Shown here: positions 1 to 7,565 of the stretch, piece by piece | How positions within the stretch are numbered: position 1 is the first letter of the stretch | How the letters are laid out: each line of letters starts with the position of its first letter | IMG/VR virus record: IMGVR_UViG_3300049846_001563 | Location: 1 to 29,248 of that record | Direction: 5' to 3' (one strand) | Source: a virus | Length of the DNA: 29,248 nucleotides | Program-made: the position numbers and the translations under genes | Notes under the pieces: model-generated | Database searches by the model: none | The model's input: the letters and a program-made list of their open reading frames with translations, nothing else | Told to the model about the DNA's origin: nothing

Positions 1-6
1 GTCTTG

Positions 7-12
7 TCCTTT
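7..12 (-). promoter_or_regulatory. ribosome binding site of the next gene, outside the window
   Basis: On the minus strand AAAGGA follows directly on the stop codon of the 86-residue gene. Its spacing fits a start codon just beyond the left edge, so the minus-strand cluster probably continues out of the window. Seen directly; the downstream gene itself is inferred. Confidence 0.45.
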
Positions 13-272
13 CAGAGCGTGTCGGCTTCGAGGGCTGCCAGAATGCGATCGAGCTGCCCGATGATCGTGTCGAGACGGTGCTTCACGTCGAGGTCAGTGA
101 CCGGGAGCGGGTTGGCTCGTGTGACGACGCCGCCGTCCACGCCGTCCTGGCCCGTCATGAGCTTGACGACTTGCGCCTTGGCCGTGGCCAGGCCCGTGGT
201 CTCGCTGATGAGCTCGTCGGTGCGGATCGTGTCGCCGCCCGACTGGACTGAGAGTTGAGTGTTATCTGCCAT
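12..272 (-). CDS. 86-residue virion-type protein; stand-alone copy of the N-terminal module of the neighbouring LamG protein
   Basis: Starts MADNTQ and shares a clear pattern with the first ~65 residues of the upstream 329-residue protein: MADNTQ, SGGDTI-x-x-DEL, KAQ, GQDGVD and RA-x-x-L. The segment GQDGVDGG...NPLPV is a pattern I associate with phage structural proteins. The C-terminus (LDTIIGQLDRILAALEA) looks like a short amphipathic helix that could oligomerise. The ATG lies 2 bases after the stop of the upstream gene. I infer a small particle-associated or attachment protein; the biochemical role is unknown. It may have arisen by duplication of the module, or it may serve as a partner or adaptor for the longer protein. 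Confidence 0.75.
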   Translation of the reverse strand: MADNTQLSVQSGGDTIRTDELISETTGLATAKAQVVKLMTGQDGVDGGVVTRANPLPVTDLDVKHRLDTIIGQLDRILAALEADTL

Positions 273-274
273 GG

Positions 275-1264
275 CTACACCGCCACTCCGTAGCGCCGCG
301 CGCAGTAGCCGCGGACTTCGTCGAAGATCGAATCGCCGAACACGCGCGGAGTAAGCGCGGTCTCCATGATGCGCCCGTCGTACCAGGCGCTCGCCGCGAA
401 GTTGGTGGCCTGCACCATGACGTTGGCCGAGAACGACGCAGGCGTAGCTGCCACGCTCGACCACGCTCCGCCGTCGACGCGCAGGCTGATGTTCGTGCCG
501 TCCCACTTGAACTGGGCGAGATGCCAGGCGCCCGTGCTAGCCGCGATCACGATCTCCGTGTAGGCCGCAAGCGTGTTGAACACCGCCAGCGTGACCCCTG
601 CGTCGGAGTAGCCCATGCCGAAGGTGGTCCCGCCCGTGTCCTGCCCGATGAGGTACGGGTTGTTGATGCGCGAGCCGGCGCCGGCATCTGCCACCGCCGT
701 GTCGGCGTTGAACAAGACCCAGCCAGAGGCCGCCGACTCGCTGAGGAACGTGCTCATGTTGACCGAGCTCTTCATGAGCTGGTTCGTTCCGTTGTAGTCG
801 GCTGGGACGTACGAGAGTGGCGTGCCCTGCGTGGGCGGGTTCGTGGCCTCCGACAGCGAGCGCGAGCCAGAGCCGCCCACCGACGCGGTGCCGTTCCAGG
901 GCGAACCCGTATACGTGCCTCGCCAGAGGCCTTCGAGCGCCTGGTCGGTCACCTCGAACGCGATGGGCGCCCTTACGTACGAGAGCATGCTCCCGCCCTT
1001 GCGACGTTTGTTCTTCAGGGCACGGTCGGCGAATTGGTCGGCGACGAGGCCGAACTTCTCGACGATCGCGTCCCACTTCTCCGCGTCGGCACCCGCCAGC
1101 GAGAGCGCGAGCGCGCGACGAACGGGGCCGTCATCGACGCCGTCTTGGCCCAGGAGGATCTTCATCGTCTGGGCCTTGGATGTGACAACGCCATCGACCA
1201 CGAGCTCATCGCTCGTGATCGTGTCACCTCCGCTCGTGGCCGGGCGCTGCGTGTTGTCAGCCAC
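275..1264 (-). CDS. LamG/concanavalin-like virion protein, probable fibre or adsorption protein
   Basis: 329 residues from a GTG start that overlaps the upstream stop by 8 bases. Residues 1-65 form the MADNTQ/SGGDTI/GQDGVD module also found alone in the next gene. After a basic linker (KNKRRKGG) the remainder, about residues 100-329, is beta-rich. It has LamG-like features: GWVLFNAD, NPYLIGQDTGGTTFGMGY, WHLAQFKWDGTNISLRVDGG and a closing YDGRIME segment followed by a conserved-looking helix (FDEVRGYCARRYG). Such lectin-like folds commonly bind surface glycans in phage fibres. The N-terminal module may anchor it to the particle. The fold is inferred from sequence pattern only; no catalytic residues were recognised. 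Confidence 0.75.
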   Translation of the reverse strand: MADNTQRPATSGGDTITSDELVVDGVVTSKAQTMKILLGQDGVDDGPVRRALALSLAGADAEKWDAIVEKFGLVADQFADRALKNKRRKGGSMLSYVRAPIAFEVTDQALEGLWRGTYTGSPWNGTASVGGSGSRSLSEATNPPTQGTPLSYVPADYNGTNQLMKSSVNMSTFLSESAASGWVLFNADTAVADAGAGSRINNPYLIGQDTGGTTFGMGYSDAGVTLAVFNTLAAYTEIVIAASTGAWHLAQFKWDGTNISLRVDGGAWSSVAATPASFSANVMVQATNFAASAWYDGRIMETALTPRVFGDSIFDEVRGYCARRYGVAV

Positions 1265-1511
1265 ACGCCCTCCGCAAGCGGTCTCGCCGCTCCATCATCT
1301 CCATCTTCTTCTCGAACGGAACGCACTTACCCTTGGCCGCGCACGTGGCGCAGAGGTGCTTCATGCACATCCGGCAGAACCCGCCCAGCTCGGACGGGTC
1401 CTGACCAGGACGCACGACGACCACCTCGTTGCCGTGGCCGCAGGTGAACGTCCCCATGGCGGACGCGCCGCCTGACGGATCGGTCACCTGGAGCTCGCTG
1501 CGCAGCCTCAT
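1257..1511 (-). CDS. small zinc-ribbon-like protein
   Basis: 84 residues. The ATG at 1511 is used because it follows 1 base after the previous stop; longer in-frame starts would run back into that gene. Cysteine pairs are arranged as CGH, then CRMC, then CATC, then GKC followed by VPFEKKME. This is a two-site or treble-clef-type metal-binding arrangement with a charged helical tail (KKMEMMERRDRLRR). Small Cys-rich proteins of this shape occur among phage structural genes. Their job is not established, so a virion zinc protein or an assembly factor are both possible. Confidence 0.7.
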   Translation of the reverse strand: MRLRSELQVTDPSGGASAMGTFTCGHGNEVVVVRPGQDPSELGGFCRMCMKHLCATCAAKGKCVPFEKKMEMMERRDRLRRACG

Positions 1512-1512
1512 G

Positions 1513-1965
1513 TCACTGCTCCTCGAAACCTGCCGACCCACCGAAGGTGGTGGTGGTGGCAGCCGAGAGGCCGATCATGATCCCCGCGTTCGCCGTGGCC
1601 GGAATCACGATCTCATCGCCAGGGCTTGCGACCCAGCGGAAGCTCGCCTTCTGGTTCAGCGGCACGCCCCAGAGGAACGCCGCCGCCGTGAGCGTTGGAT
1701 CCGCCGTGACAGTGTCCTTGCACACCGCGATGGCCGCGAGCGTGTCTGCCGGGTCGACCGCGTTGGGCGTGAGAGCGCTACCCGTGCCTGCCGTGCTGGA
1801 GCGCTGCACGATCCAGGTGAACGACAGATCGGCCGGCGTTGCGTTGCAGCCGATCGAGTAGTCGTACACCTTGATGCGGCTGGGCGAGGCCGCCGCCGCG
1901 TTGATGAGTAGAACGCTCTGCACGTTGGCCGCGCCCTTCGTGCCCTGGATTCGCCACTTCGCCAT
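1513..1965 (-). CDS. beta-rich virion protein of unknown function
   Basis: 150 residues, with a strong Shine-Dalgarno sequence (AGGAG) about 9 bases before the ATG. The protein is rich in Ala, Thr and Val with alternating hydrophobic strands (KVYDYSIGC, SFTWIVQRSS, SFRWVASPGDEIVI) and ends in EEQ. The layout suggests a compact beta-sandwich, as in small phage decoration, collar or fibre-associated proteins. It lies between the zinc protein and two further small beta-rich genes in what looks like the distal-tail or surface module. The exact role is not recognised. Confidence 0.7.
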   Translation of the reverse strand: MAKWRIQGTKGAANVQSVLLINAAAASPSRIKVYDYSIGCNATPADLSFTWIVQRSSTAGTGSALTPNAVDPADTLAAIAVCKDTVTADPTLTAAAFLWGVPLNQKASFRWVASPGDEIVIPATANAGIMIGLSAATTTTFGGSAGFEEQ

Positions 1966-1977
1966 GATGATGATCTC

Positions 1978-2298
1978 CTATACGTGGAATTTGTCGAACA
2001 CCGGGAGCAGAACGCGGTCCGTCTCGACGGTGCCGCTGGGAATGGTCAGCTGAGCGAAAACCACGTACTTGCCAGAGCCGGCCGTGGTGGTGTCGCTTTC
2101 CGTGAACGTGTGAGTGAGCGTGAGAGTGGTGGCCGTCTGGTTGGACAGCGAGGCCGACCATGTGACCTCGGCCCCTCCCTCCAGCTGGACCTTGAAGATG
2201 GCCACGGAAACGGTCGACAAATCGACGGCGCTATCCCCTGGAACCACGTCCATGACGTAGGCCTGGGGTGCCTTGGCGCCGACGAAGACCCCGATCAT
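1978..2298 (-). CDS. small beta-rich virion protein
   Basis: 106 residues. The ATG follows the preceding stop by 1 base. The sequence resembles an immunoglobulin-like or BppU-type beta-sandwich: MIGVFVGAKAPQ, then VDLSTVSVAIFKVQ, VTWSASLSNQTATTLTLTHTF, KYVVFAQLTIPSGTVETDRVLLPVFD. BppU-like and related N-terminal domains of phage accessory tail proteins have this kind of strand pattern. I infer a minor tail or capsid surface protein; this is not certain. Confidence 0.65.
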   Translation of the reverse strand: MIGVFVGAKAPQAYVMDVVPGDSAVDLSTVSVAIFKVQLEGGAEVTWSASLSNQTATTLTLTHTFTESDTTTAGSGKYVVFAQLTIPSGTVETDRVLLPVFDKFHV

Positions 2299-2299
2299 G

Positions 2300-2641
2300 T
2301 CACTTCCAGACCGCGTGGAACTGGCCGGAGTTGGCGCCGGCAGCCACGTAGGAAGTTGGAGACGTGCTCACTGAGATGGCGAGCCCTGTCGAGAACGGCA
2401 GCGCGTAGGGCAGGTTTACAAGCTTGTCTTCGTTGGCCGCGATGGGAATCGGTGGCACCAAGAGAGCGGCGCCCGCGAACGCGGATTCGTTACAGACCCA
2501 GATGTAGACCTTGGATGCCGTCGTGTTGACCGCACGCAGGTAGAAGAGCTTGCCAGGAGAGGCCTTCACCACGGCCGTCAGCTCGCCCGCGAGGGGCGAG
2601 ACGTACGAGGATGCGCCTGACTCTACGAACCTGTAATCCAT
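2300..2641 (-). CDS. small beta-rich virion protein
   Basis: 113 residues from an ATG just after the TAG of the 984-residue gene (TAGGATG arrangement). Strands such as ELTAVVKASPGKLFYLRAVNTTASKVYIWVCN and PFSTGLAISVSTSPTSYVAAG indicate an all-beta fold. The pattern of an early PGKLFYLRAVN strand and a late GLAISVS strand is one I have seen in small phage particle proteins near fibre genes. The function is unassigned. Confidence 0.65.
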   Translation of the reverse strand: MDYRFVESGASSYVSPLAGELTAVVKASPGKLFYLRAVNTTASKVYIWVCNESAFAGAALLVPPIPIAANEDKLVNLPYALPFSTGLAISVSTSPTSYVAAGANSGQFHAVWK

Positions 2642-2642
2642 C

Positions 2643-5597
2643 CTACTCTCCTGCCTCGACCCTCTGGGCCGTGCTCAACAGATTCTTATCAAGCTTTCCG
2701 CCAGCTTTCGAGCCTTGTCCGGGAGGTTTAGCCTGGGCCGACTTGTCGTCAAAGGAAGCCCGCATGGCCTTCTGGAAATCGGGCTCCATGACCTGGTTGG
2801 TAACCTTGCCGAAGAGCGTCCCCACGTTGACCTCGCGCTCGTAGGCGAGCGGACTCGTGAGGCTCATGGTCTGGCGCTGAACCTCGCCCACCATCTTCGC
2901 GAAGAGCTGATCGTGGACTTGCTTCACGGCGTCGACCTGCGTGGCCGTGACGGTGCCGTCCTTCACGTCCTGAAACAGGCTGAGGGGGTCCGTGAGGGAC
3001 TTGTAAGCCCGCATGAACTCGTACTTCTGCGTGTCGGACACATCCCCGGGGATCAGGTGCGGTGTGAGCGAGTTGGGGTCGCGCTGGGGCGGCGGCAGGA
3101 TCCCGAGCAGAAACGCTTGGGTCTTCTGGGCGTTCATGAGGGACGCCGCGTAGAGCCCGGGGGCCTGCTTAGCGATCGGCCCGAGGGCCTCATCGACCTT
3201 GCGAACCAGGAGGTCAGGATTGGCTGCCTGGGCCTGGAGCTCGTCGCGGACGTCCTCGAACTTCGGCAGCGGAGGGGGCTTGGGCGCGAGCTTCTTTTCT
3301 TCCTTCGAGGCCTGGTCAGCTCCGGCCGCTCCGACCGCCCTGCCGAGCACCATGGCCGCGCCAGCCCGGATCGCATCGTCGACGCTGGCAATCTGGCGCG
3401 AGATGGCTCGCAGGGTCCTGGCCGCCAGGAGGTTGTTCGCGCCCCGCATGCGGTTGGCGACAAAGCTCGTGAGCAGGGTGCCCGCGGCGCCGATGGGGTG
3501 GGCCTTGGCAGCCGCGAAGCCCGCCGTGATGAGCGCGTTCTGGGACACGAGGGGCGAGCCAGGCTCGTTCTGGACCCTCCGCATTCCTTCGATGTACGGG
3601 TCGACACTGGTGGGCGCGGTCTTGGTGCCTTCGACGGCTTTCTGCTGGGACCGAGCGAGCTTCTCACGCTCTTTCGTGGCGAGCTTCTCGAACGAGGCCT
3701 TGGCTTCCTCGGCCTTGAACTGGGCGGCCTCGATTCGCTTGGCTCCTGCCTTCTCGGCAGCGGCGGCCTGGGCCTGGCCTTGCGAGCGAGCGGCCTCGAT
3801 GGCCTTGGCGGTCTCCGCCTCGACCTTCTTGAGGTTCTCCGCTGCCTTGGTCGCCGCCTGCTCGGCCTTCTTGAACTCCGGCGTGGCCGCGCGAGCCTGG
3901 GCGACGAACTGGTCAGCCTTCCGACCGGCTTCCGCGATGTCGCGCTGGGCCTGCATCTCGGTCGTGCGGGTCGCGCCCTCGACCTTCTTGACGTGCGAGA
4001 GCGCCTCCGCGTGCGCCTTGTCGAGATCGCCGATCAGCGCTCGAAGGGTTTGGATTCTCTCGGTCCGCCCGGCTACAGCTGCCGCCCCGTCCTCGGCAGC
4101 GCGGTATTCGGCGATCTTCTCTTTTGTAAGAATCTCGCCGGTATAGGAATCAACCTCGCCCGGCCGCATCTCGCGCTGGGCATAGTGCTGCTTGCCCCCC
4201 GCACCCTTCCTGGCGATCTCGCTGAGTTCTTGAAATTCCGCACTCCCCTCCTGGCCAGTCCTCCTCAACTCCTGGAGCCGGAGAAGATCTCGTTTTGTCA
4301 CTGCCCGGACAGGCGTGGGCGGCGCGATTTCGCGAAGAACTTCCGCCAGTTCCATCTGGGCGGACATCTTTTCCAGACCCAGAGCCTCGGCCTGCTCCAG
4401 TCCCAGGCGATGCTCGTTCTTGAGCGTGCCCATGAGGCTGTCGTAGTGGTCGACGACTTCACGGTAGGCCCTGGTGGCCTGGTGCTGGGCTACGTGGGCC
4501 GAGACTTCGGCCGCGGTCTCTTTCTCGGCCTGCCGGATGAACGCCCCCGAGGCCTCTTCCTCGGCTGTCTTGGCAGCCCTGCGCGCAGCTGCTCCGCCGA
4601 GCTCGGCCGCCTCGACCTTGGCGCCGCCCTTGGCCATGGCCTCCAGGGTGCCCTCGGTAGCCTCACGCTCGGCTCGAGCGACCAGCCCGGCTCCGGCTTG
4701 CTCACGACCGAGAGCATGCTTGACGTCGAGAAGCGCGCGATCGGCCTCGTGCCCCTCGGCCAGCGTGGACGCCAGGCCCTTGCGCTCGGCAGCCTGGGCG
4801 CCCGCGAGTGTGTCAGCGAGCGCGGAACGAGACCCCGGGATCCCGCCTCCAAGGTCGGTGATCTTGCGCCCTGCGACGCCGGCCTCTTCGCCGGCCACGC
4901 CCACCTCGCGCCCCACCGAGCGCATGGCCTGCTCTTCCAGGCCGGGGACCGCGCGCTTGGCGAACGCTCCGTAAGCCTTCGAGAGTCCCGCACCCAGAGC
5001 CTCACCGCCCGCGCCGAAACCGACGCCCATAAGGAAGCGTCCGGGAGCAGCCGCCGCAAGCTTCTGGGCGTTGAGGTCCTTGTCGCCGAGGCTGGCTTCG
5101 TTGATGTCCTTGGCCGTGCTCTGGACGACGTTCTCGACGCCGGCCATGCCGATACGGCCGGCCATCGGGAGCCTGGACACGCCGGTCACCTCGGCTGCGC
5201 CGATGGCGCCCCGGGCCGTGCCCATGAGATCCATCCAGCCCGAAGCGAGCGGGTGCCGCTCGTCGAGACCCTTCAGGTACTCGCGCGTGGACTTCTTGGC
5301 CTCGTCGCCGAAAAGGCCCGCGATGCCCGTCGCCGCAGAGTCCAGCGGGATGCCCACGGAGCCAGCAACGCCGCGGACGTCGGCATGAAGGCCGGCGAGG
5401 TAAGCCTCTCCCGTTTCCCTGATGGGATGTTCGTTCCGGTCGATCTCTTCCGCGATCTGACGACGGACCCCTTGGGACTCCGCTTCCGAAAGCGGGCGCG
5501 CGCCGGGTTGCTGGAGAAGCTCCGGGAGCTTGTCCTTCGGTACGCTGACCGGCGTACCGTCTGCGGCAACCGCATCGACGCGAGAGGGGCCCGACAC
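2643..5597 (-). CDS. large coiled-coil internal virion (ejection) protein
   Basis: 984 residues, starting with GTG directly after the TAG of the upstream gene; AAGGGG lies 6 bases before it. Residues ~60-230 are Gly/Ala-rich, with segments that could be membrane-active (VRGVAGSVGIPL, GRFLMGVGFGAGGEALGAGL). Residues ~240-690 are a long Ala/Glu/Lys coiled coil. Then comes a hydrophobic patch (AHPIGAAGTLLTSFVANRM) and a helical C-terminal domain with PPLPKFEDVRDEL. Size, position after the nozzle and composition match ejection proteins of podoviruses, which form the channel through the cell envelope. I see no lytic transglycosylase or protease motif in it. Confidence 0.75.
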   Translation of the reverse strand: MSGPSRVDAVAADGTPVSVPKDKLPELLQQPGARPLSEAESQGVRRQIAEEIDRNEHPIRETGEAYLAGLHADVRGVAGSVGIPLDSAATGIAGLFGDEAKKSTREYLKGLDERHPLASGWMDLMGTARGAIGAAEVTGVSRLPMAGRIGMAGVENVVQSTAKDINEASLGDKDLNAQKLAAAAPGRFLMGVGFGAGGEALGAGLSKAYGAFAKRAVPGLEEQAMRSVGREVGVAGEEAGVAGRKITDLGGGIPGSRSALADTLAGAQAAERKGLASTLAEGHEADRALLDVKHALGREQAGAGLVARAEREATEGTLEAMAKGGAKVEAAELGGAAARRAAKTAEEEASGAFIRQAEKETAAEVSAHVAQHQATRAYREVVDHYDSLMGTLKNEHRLGLEQAEALGLEKMSAQMELAEVLREIAPPTPVRAVTKRDLLRLQELRRTGQEGSAEFQELSEIARKGAGGKQHYAQREMRPGEVDSYTGEILTKEKIAEYRAAEDGAAAVAGRTERIQTLRALIGDLDKAHAEALSHVKKVEGATRTTEMQAQRDIAEAGRKADQFVAQARAATPEFKKAEQAATKAAENLKKVEAETAKAIEAARSQGQAQAAAAEKAGAKRIEAAQFKAEEAKASFEKLATKEREKLARSQQKAVEGTKTAPTSVDPYIEGMRRVQNEPGSPLVSQNALITAGFAAAKAHPIGAAGTLLTSFVANRMRGANNLLAARTLRAISRQIASVDDAIRAGAAMVLGRAVGAAGADQASKEEKKLAPKPPPLPKFEDVRDELQAQAANPDLLVRKVDEALGPIAKQAPGLYAASLMNAQKTQAFLLGILPPPQRDPNSLTPHLIPGDVSDTQKYEFMRAYKSLTDPLSLFQDVKDGTVTATQVDAVKQVHDQLFAKMVGEVQRQTMSLTSPLAYEREVNVGTLFGKVTNQVMEPDFQKAMRASFDDKSAQAKPPGQGSKAGGKLDKNLLSTAQRVEAGE

Positions 5598-7565
5598 CTA
5601 GCGCCCCTTGCTGCGAGGCTTCTCTCCCTCGATAGGGGCCTGCGTGGTGCGTGAGCCTGGGGTGGCCGAAAGGATCGGGCCCTTCGGAGTAGTCTGCCTA
5701 ACGCTCTGTTCCGGCCGGGTGGGATAGTCCGCGATGCGCGGATCGAGCGGTCGCGTGCCTGCGGGAGGCAAAGACTCGTTGGGGGCAACAGACTGCCCCG
5801 TGAGCTCGCTCACTCGCGAGAGTCTCCCTGTTGCCGGGTCACGGTTGTAGCCTTTCTGTACCAGTTCCGCGTTGAAGGTCCGCATCATGGCCTTCTGAGA
5901 CTCGTCGTTGCGGTCGATGTTGTTCCGGATGACGCGATCCGCCGCTCGACGCTCAGCGCCGACCAGGTAGTCCGTGCCCGGAACGCCTGCGGCCTTGGCC
6001 GCACCCGCGGCCCTTGCTCCCTGCCGGCCAAGGACAGGCAGATCGACCCCATCGAAGCCAGCCGTGTACATGGTGCCGTACTTCTCCTCGCGCTCGACGT
6101 CTGCCTTGGTGTTGACGCCCTGGCCAGCCGCTACGGAGTAGGCATCCATCCTCTCTTTCTGAAGCGTACGGAGCTCGCCCACACCTGCGAGCCACTCCTC
6201 CTTTTCCTTCGTCCCAGCGAGAGGGTTGAGGTTGTCGAGCCTTTGCCGGATTTGCAGTGCCCTCAAGTCCTTAGCTTGAAGCTCCTGGCGAAGACGCAGC
6301 TCCGCGAGCGCCGTACCTTGAAGCTTCTCGGTATCCAGCGCGTACGTCGTGTTGTCCGAGAGGGTGACCTTGTGGGGAACGTCGGACATGCCCGCGCCTC
6401 CGCCGCCATAAACCTGAGGTGGGCGGTACCTGTTCGCCATTTCGCGCGAGATCTCTCCCTGCTCCCGGCCAAAAAGACGCTCTTCGGTCTTGGTCCTCTC
6501 TTCGAGGATCTGGCCCTGGAGCCGCAGGTAGTTCGCGGGGTTCACATCCGCACGATGTTCGGCCGCGAGCTTTTCGAGCTGAGTCAGCGCGCTGTCGTAG
6601 TAGGCCAGCTTGGTCGCGTCGACCGCCTTGGCCTTGTTGTTCAGGCGCTCGTTGTGGAGGTTGAGCAGGTTGGTCTGGCGACCCGCGAGCTTGCCGGCCT
6701 CGTCGCGAGCCTTGAGCTTCGAGCCGATGTCCTGGTCGATGAGTGAGTTGATGAAGCCGCCCGCGCTCGCGATCGGGATCCCTGCTACGAGACCGCCTCC
6801 GCCAGCAGCTGCCGCTGTTCCGATCGCCATGAGCGCGAAGCTCAGGAACCGACCGAAGGCCACCTCGCTGTTCCAGATGTCTTCCGGCTTGCCCGCGGCC
6901 TGCTTGTTGAGCGACTCGATCTCGCGAAGCTTGGCCTGGGCAATCGAGTCACGTTCCTCGGCGATCTGGCGCTGTTGAAGAGCCGCATCCTCGGCAGCCT
7001 GGATCTTGATGCCCGCGATCTTCTTCTCCTGGTCGTACAGGTGCTGATCCGCGTGGTACTGGACGCCGGCCGCCGCCGAGCCAAGCCGCGCCACGTCGTC
7101 GTAGCCCTGACGGATCTCCTGGGGGACCGGCTGCTTGATCTTCTCTTCGGTCTTCTCCGAGAACGGCATCATGCCGCCCGGAATCACGCCACCGCCGCCG
7201 TAACCCAAGGGAGCCGGGCCGGCAGGCGCCCGACGGTCGGGAGGCTTGGGAGGCTCTGGCGGGGTCGGGTCCGTGGCTTCGGCAATGGCCGCTCTCCTGG
7301 CGAGCAGTGCCGGGTTTTCCTCGTCTTCGCTGAAGGTAGGAACCACCGCGGGTGGCGCAGGAGGGGGAGGGGGCGGCTCAGGAGGCACGAGCGTTCCCTC
7401 CGGCGTTCCGGACAGGAACCTCGACCTCGGCCCCTTCGTCGCGGCGGTGCGAGACTCAGCGGCGGCCAAGGCAGCATCGTAGGCCGCTGCGGCGTCAGCC
7501 TCCCGGCGAAGTTGCTCCTCGTCAGAAAGAATCGGGCTGGGCGTATAAGATTTCGGTCCGCTCAT
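5598..7565 (-). CDS. internal virion-type protein with Pro-rich N-terminus and membrane-like segment
   Basis: 655 residues. The ATG at 7565 overlaps the previous stop as ATGA, which decides the start. Residues ~55-115 are very Pro-rich (a run of prolines near 64-69). Residues ~175-225 are coiled coil. Residues ~237-278 are hydrophobic and Gly/Ala-rich (SFALMAIGTAAAAGGGGLVAGIPIASAGGF), long enough for one or two membrane passes. More coiled coil follows to ~350. The C-terminal third is mixed and ends in a basic tail. Together with the flanking genes this suggests an ejected virion protein that inserts in or spans the host membrane. No enzymatic motif was recognised. Confidence 0.72.
   Translation of the reverse strand: MSGPKSYTPSPILSDEEQLRREADAAAAYDAALAAAESRTAATKGPRSRFLSGTPEGTLVPPEPPPPPPAPPAVVPTFSEDEENPALLARRAAIAEATDPTPPEPPKPPDRRAPAGPAPLGYGGGGVIPGGMMPFSEKTEEKIKQPVPQEIRQGYDDVARLGSAAAGVQYHADQHLYDQEKKIAGIKIQAAEDAALQQRQIAEERDSIAQAKLREIESLNKQAAGKPEDIWNSEVAFGRFLSFALMAIGTAAAAGGGGLVAGIPIASAGGFINSLIDQDIGSKLKARDEAGKLAGRQTNLLNLHNERLNNKAKAVDATKLAYYDSALTQLEKLAAEHRADVNPANYLRLQGQILEERTKTEERLFGREQGEISREMANRYRPPQVYGGGGAGMSDVPHKVTLSDNTTYALDTEKLQGTALAELRLRQELQAKDLRALQIRQRLDNLNPLAGTKEKEEWLAGVGELRTLQKERMDAYSVAAGQGVNTKADVEREEKYGTMYTAGFDGVDLPVLGRQGARAAGAAKAAGVPGTDYLVGAERRAADRVIRNNIDRNDESQKAMMRTFNAELVQKGYNRDPATGRLSRVSELTGQSVAPNESLPPAGTRPLDPRIADYPTRPEQSVRQTTPKGPILSATPGSRTTQAPIEGEKPRSKGR

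Noticed and set aside
2715-5654. Plus-strand open frame of about 979 codons opposite the 984-residue ejection protein
   Set aside because: Antisense frame produced by codon bias of the coiled-coil gene; low-complexity Leu/Gly/Arg product and no plausible start site context.
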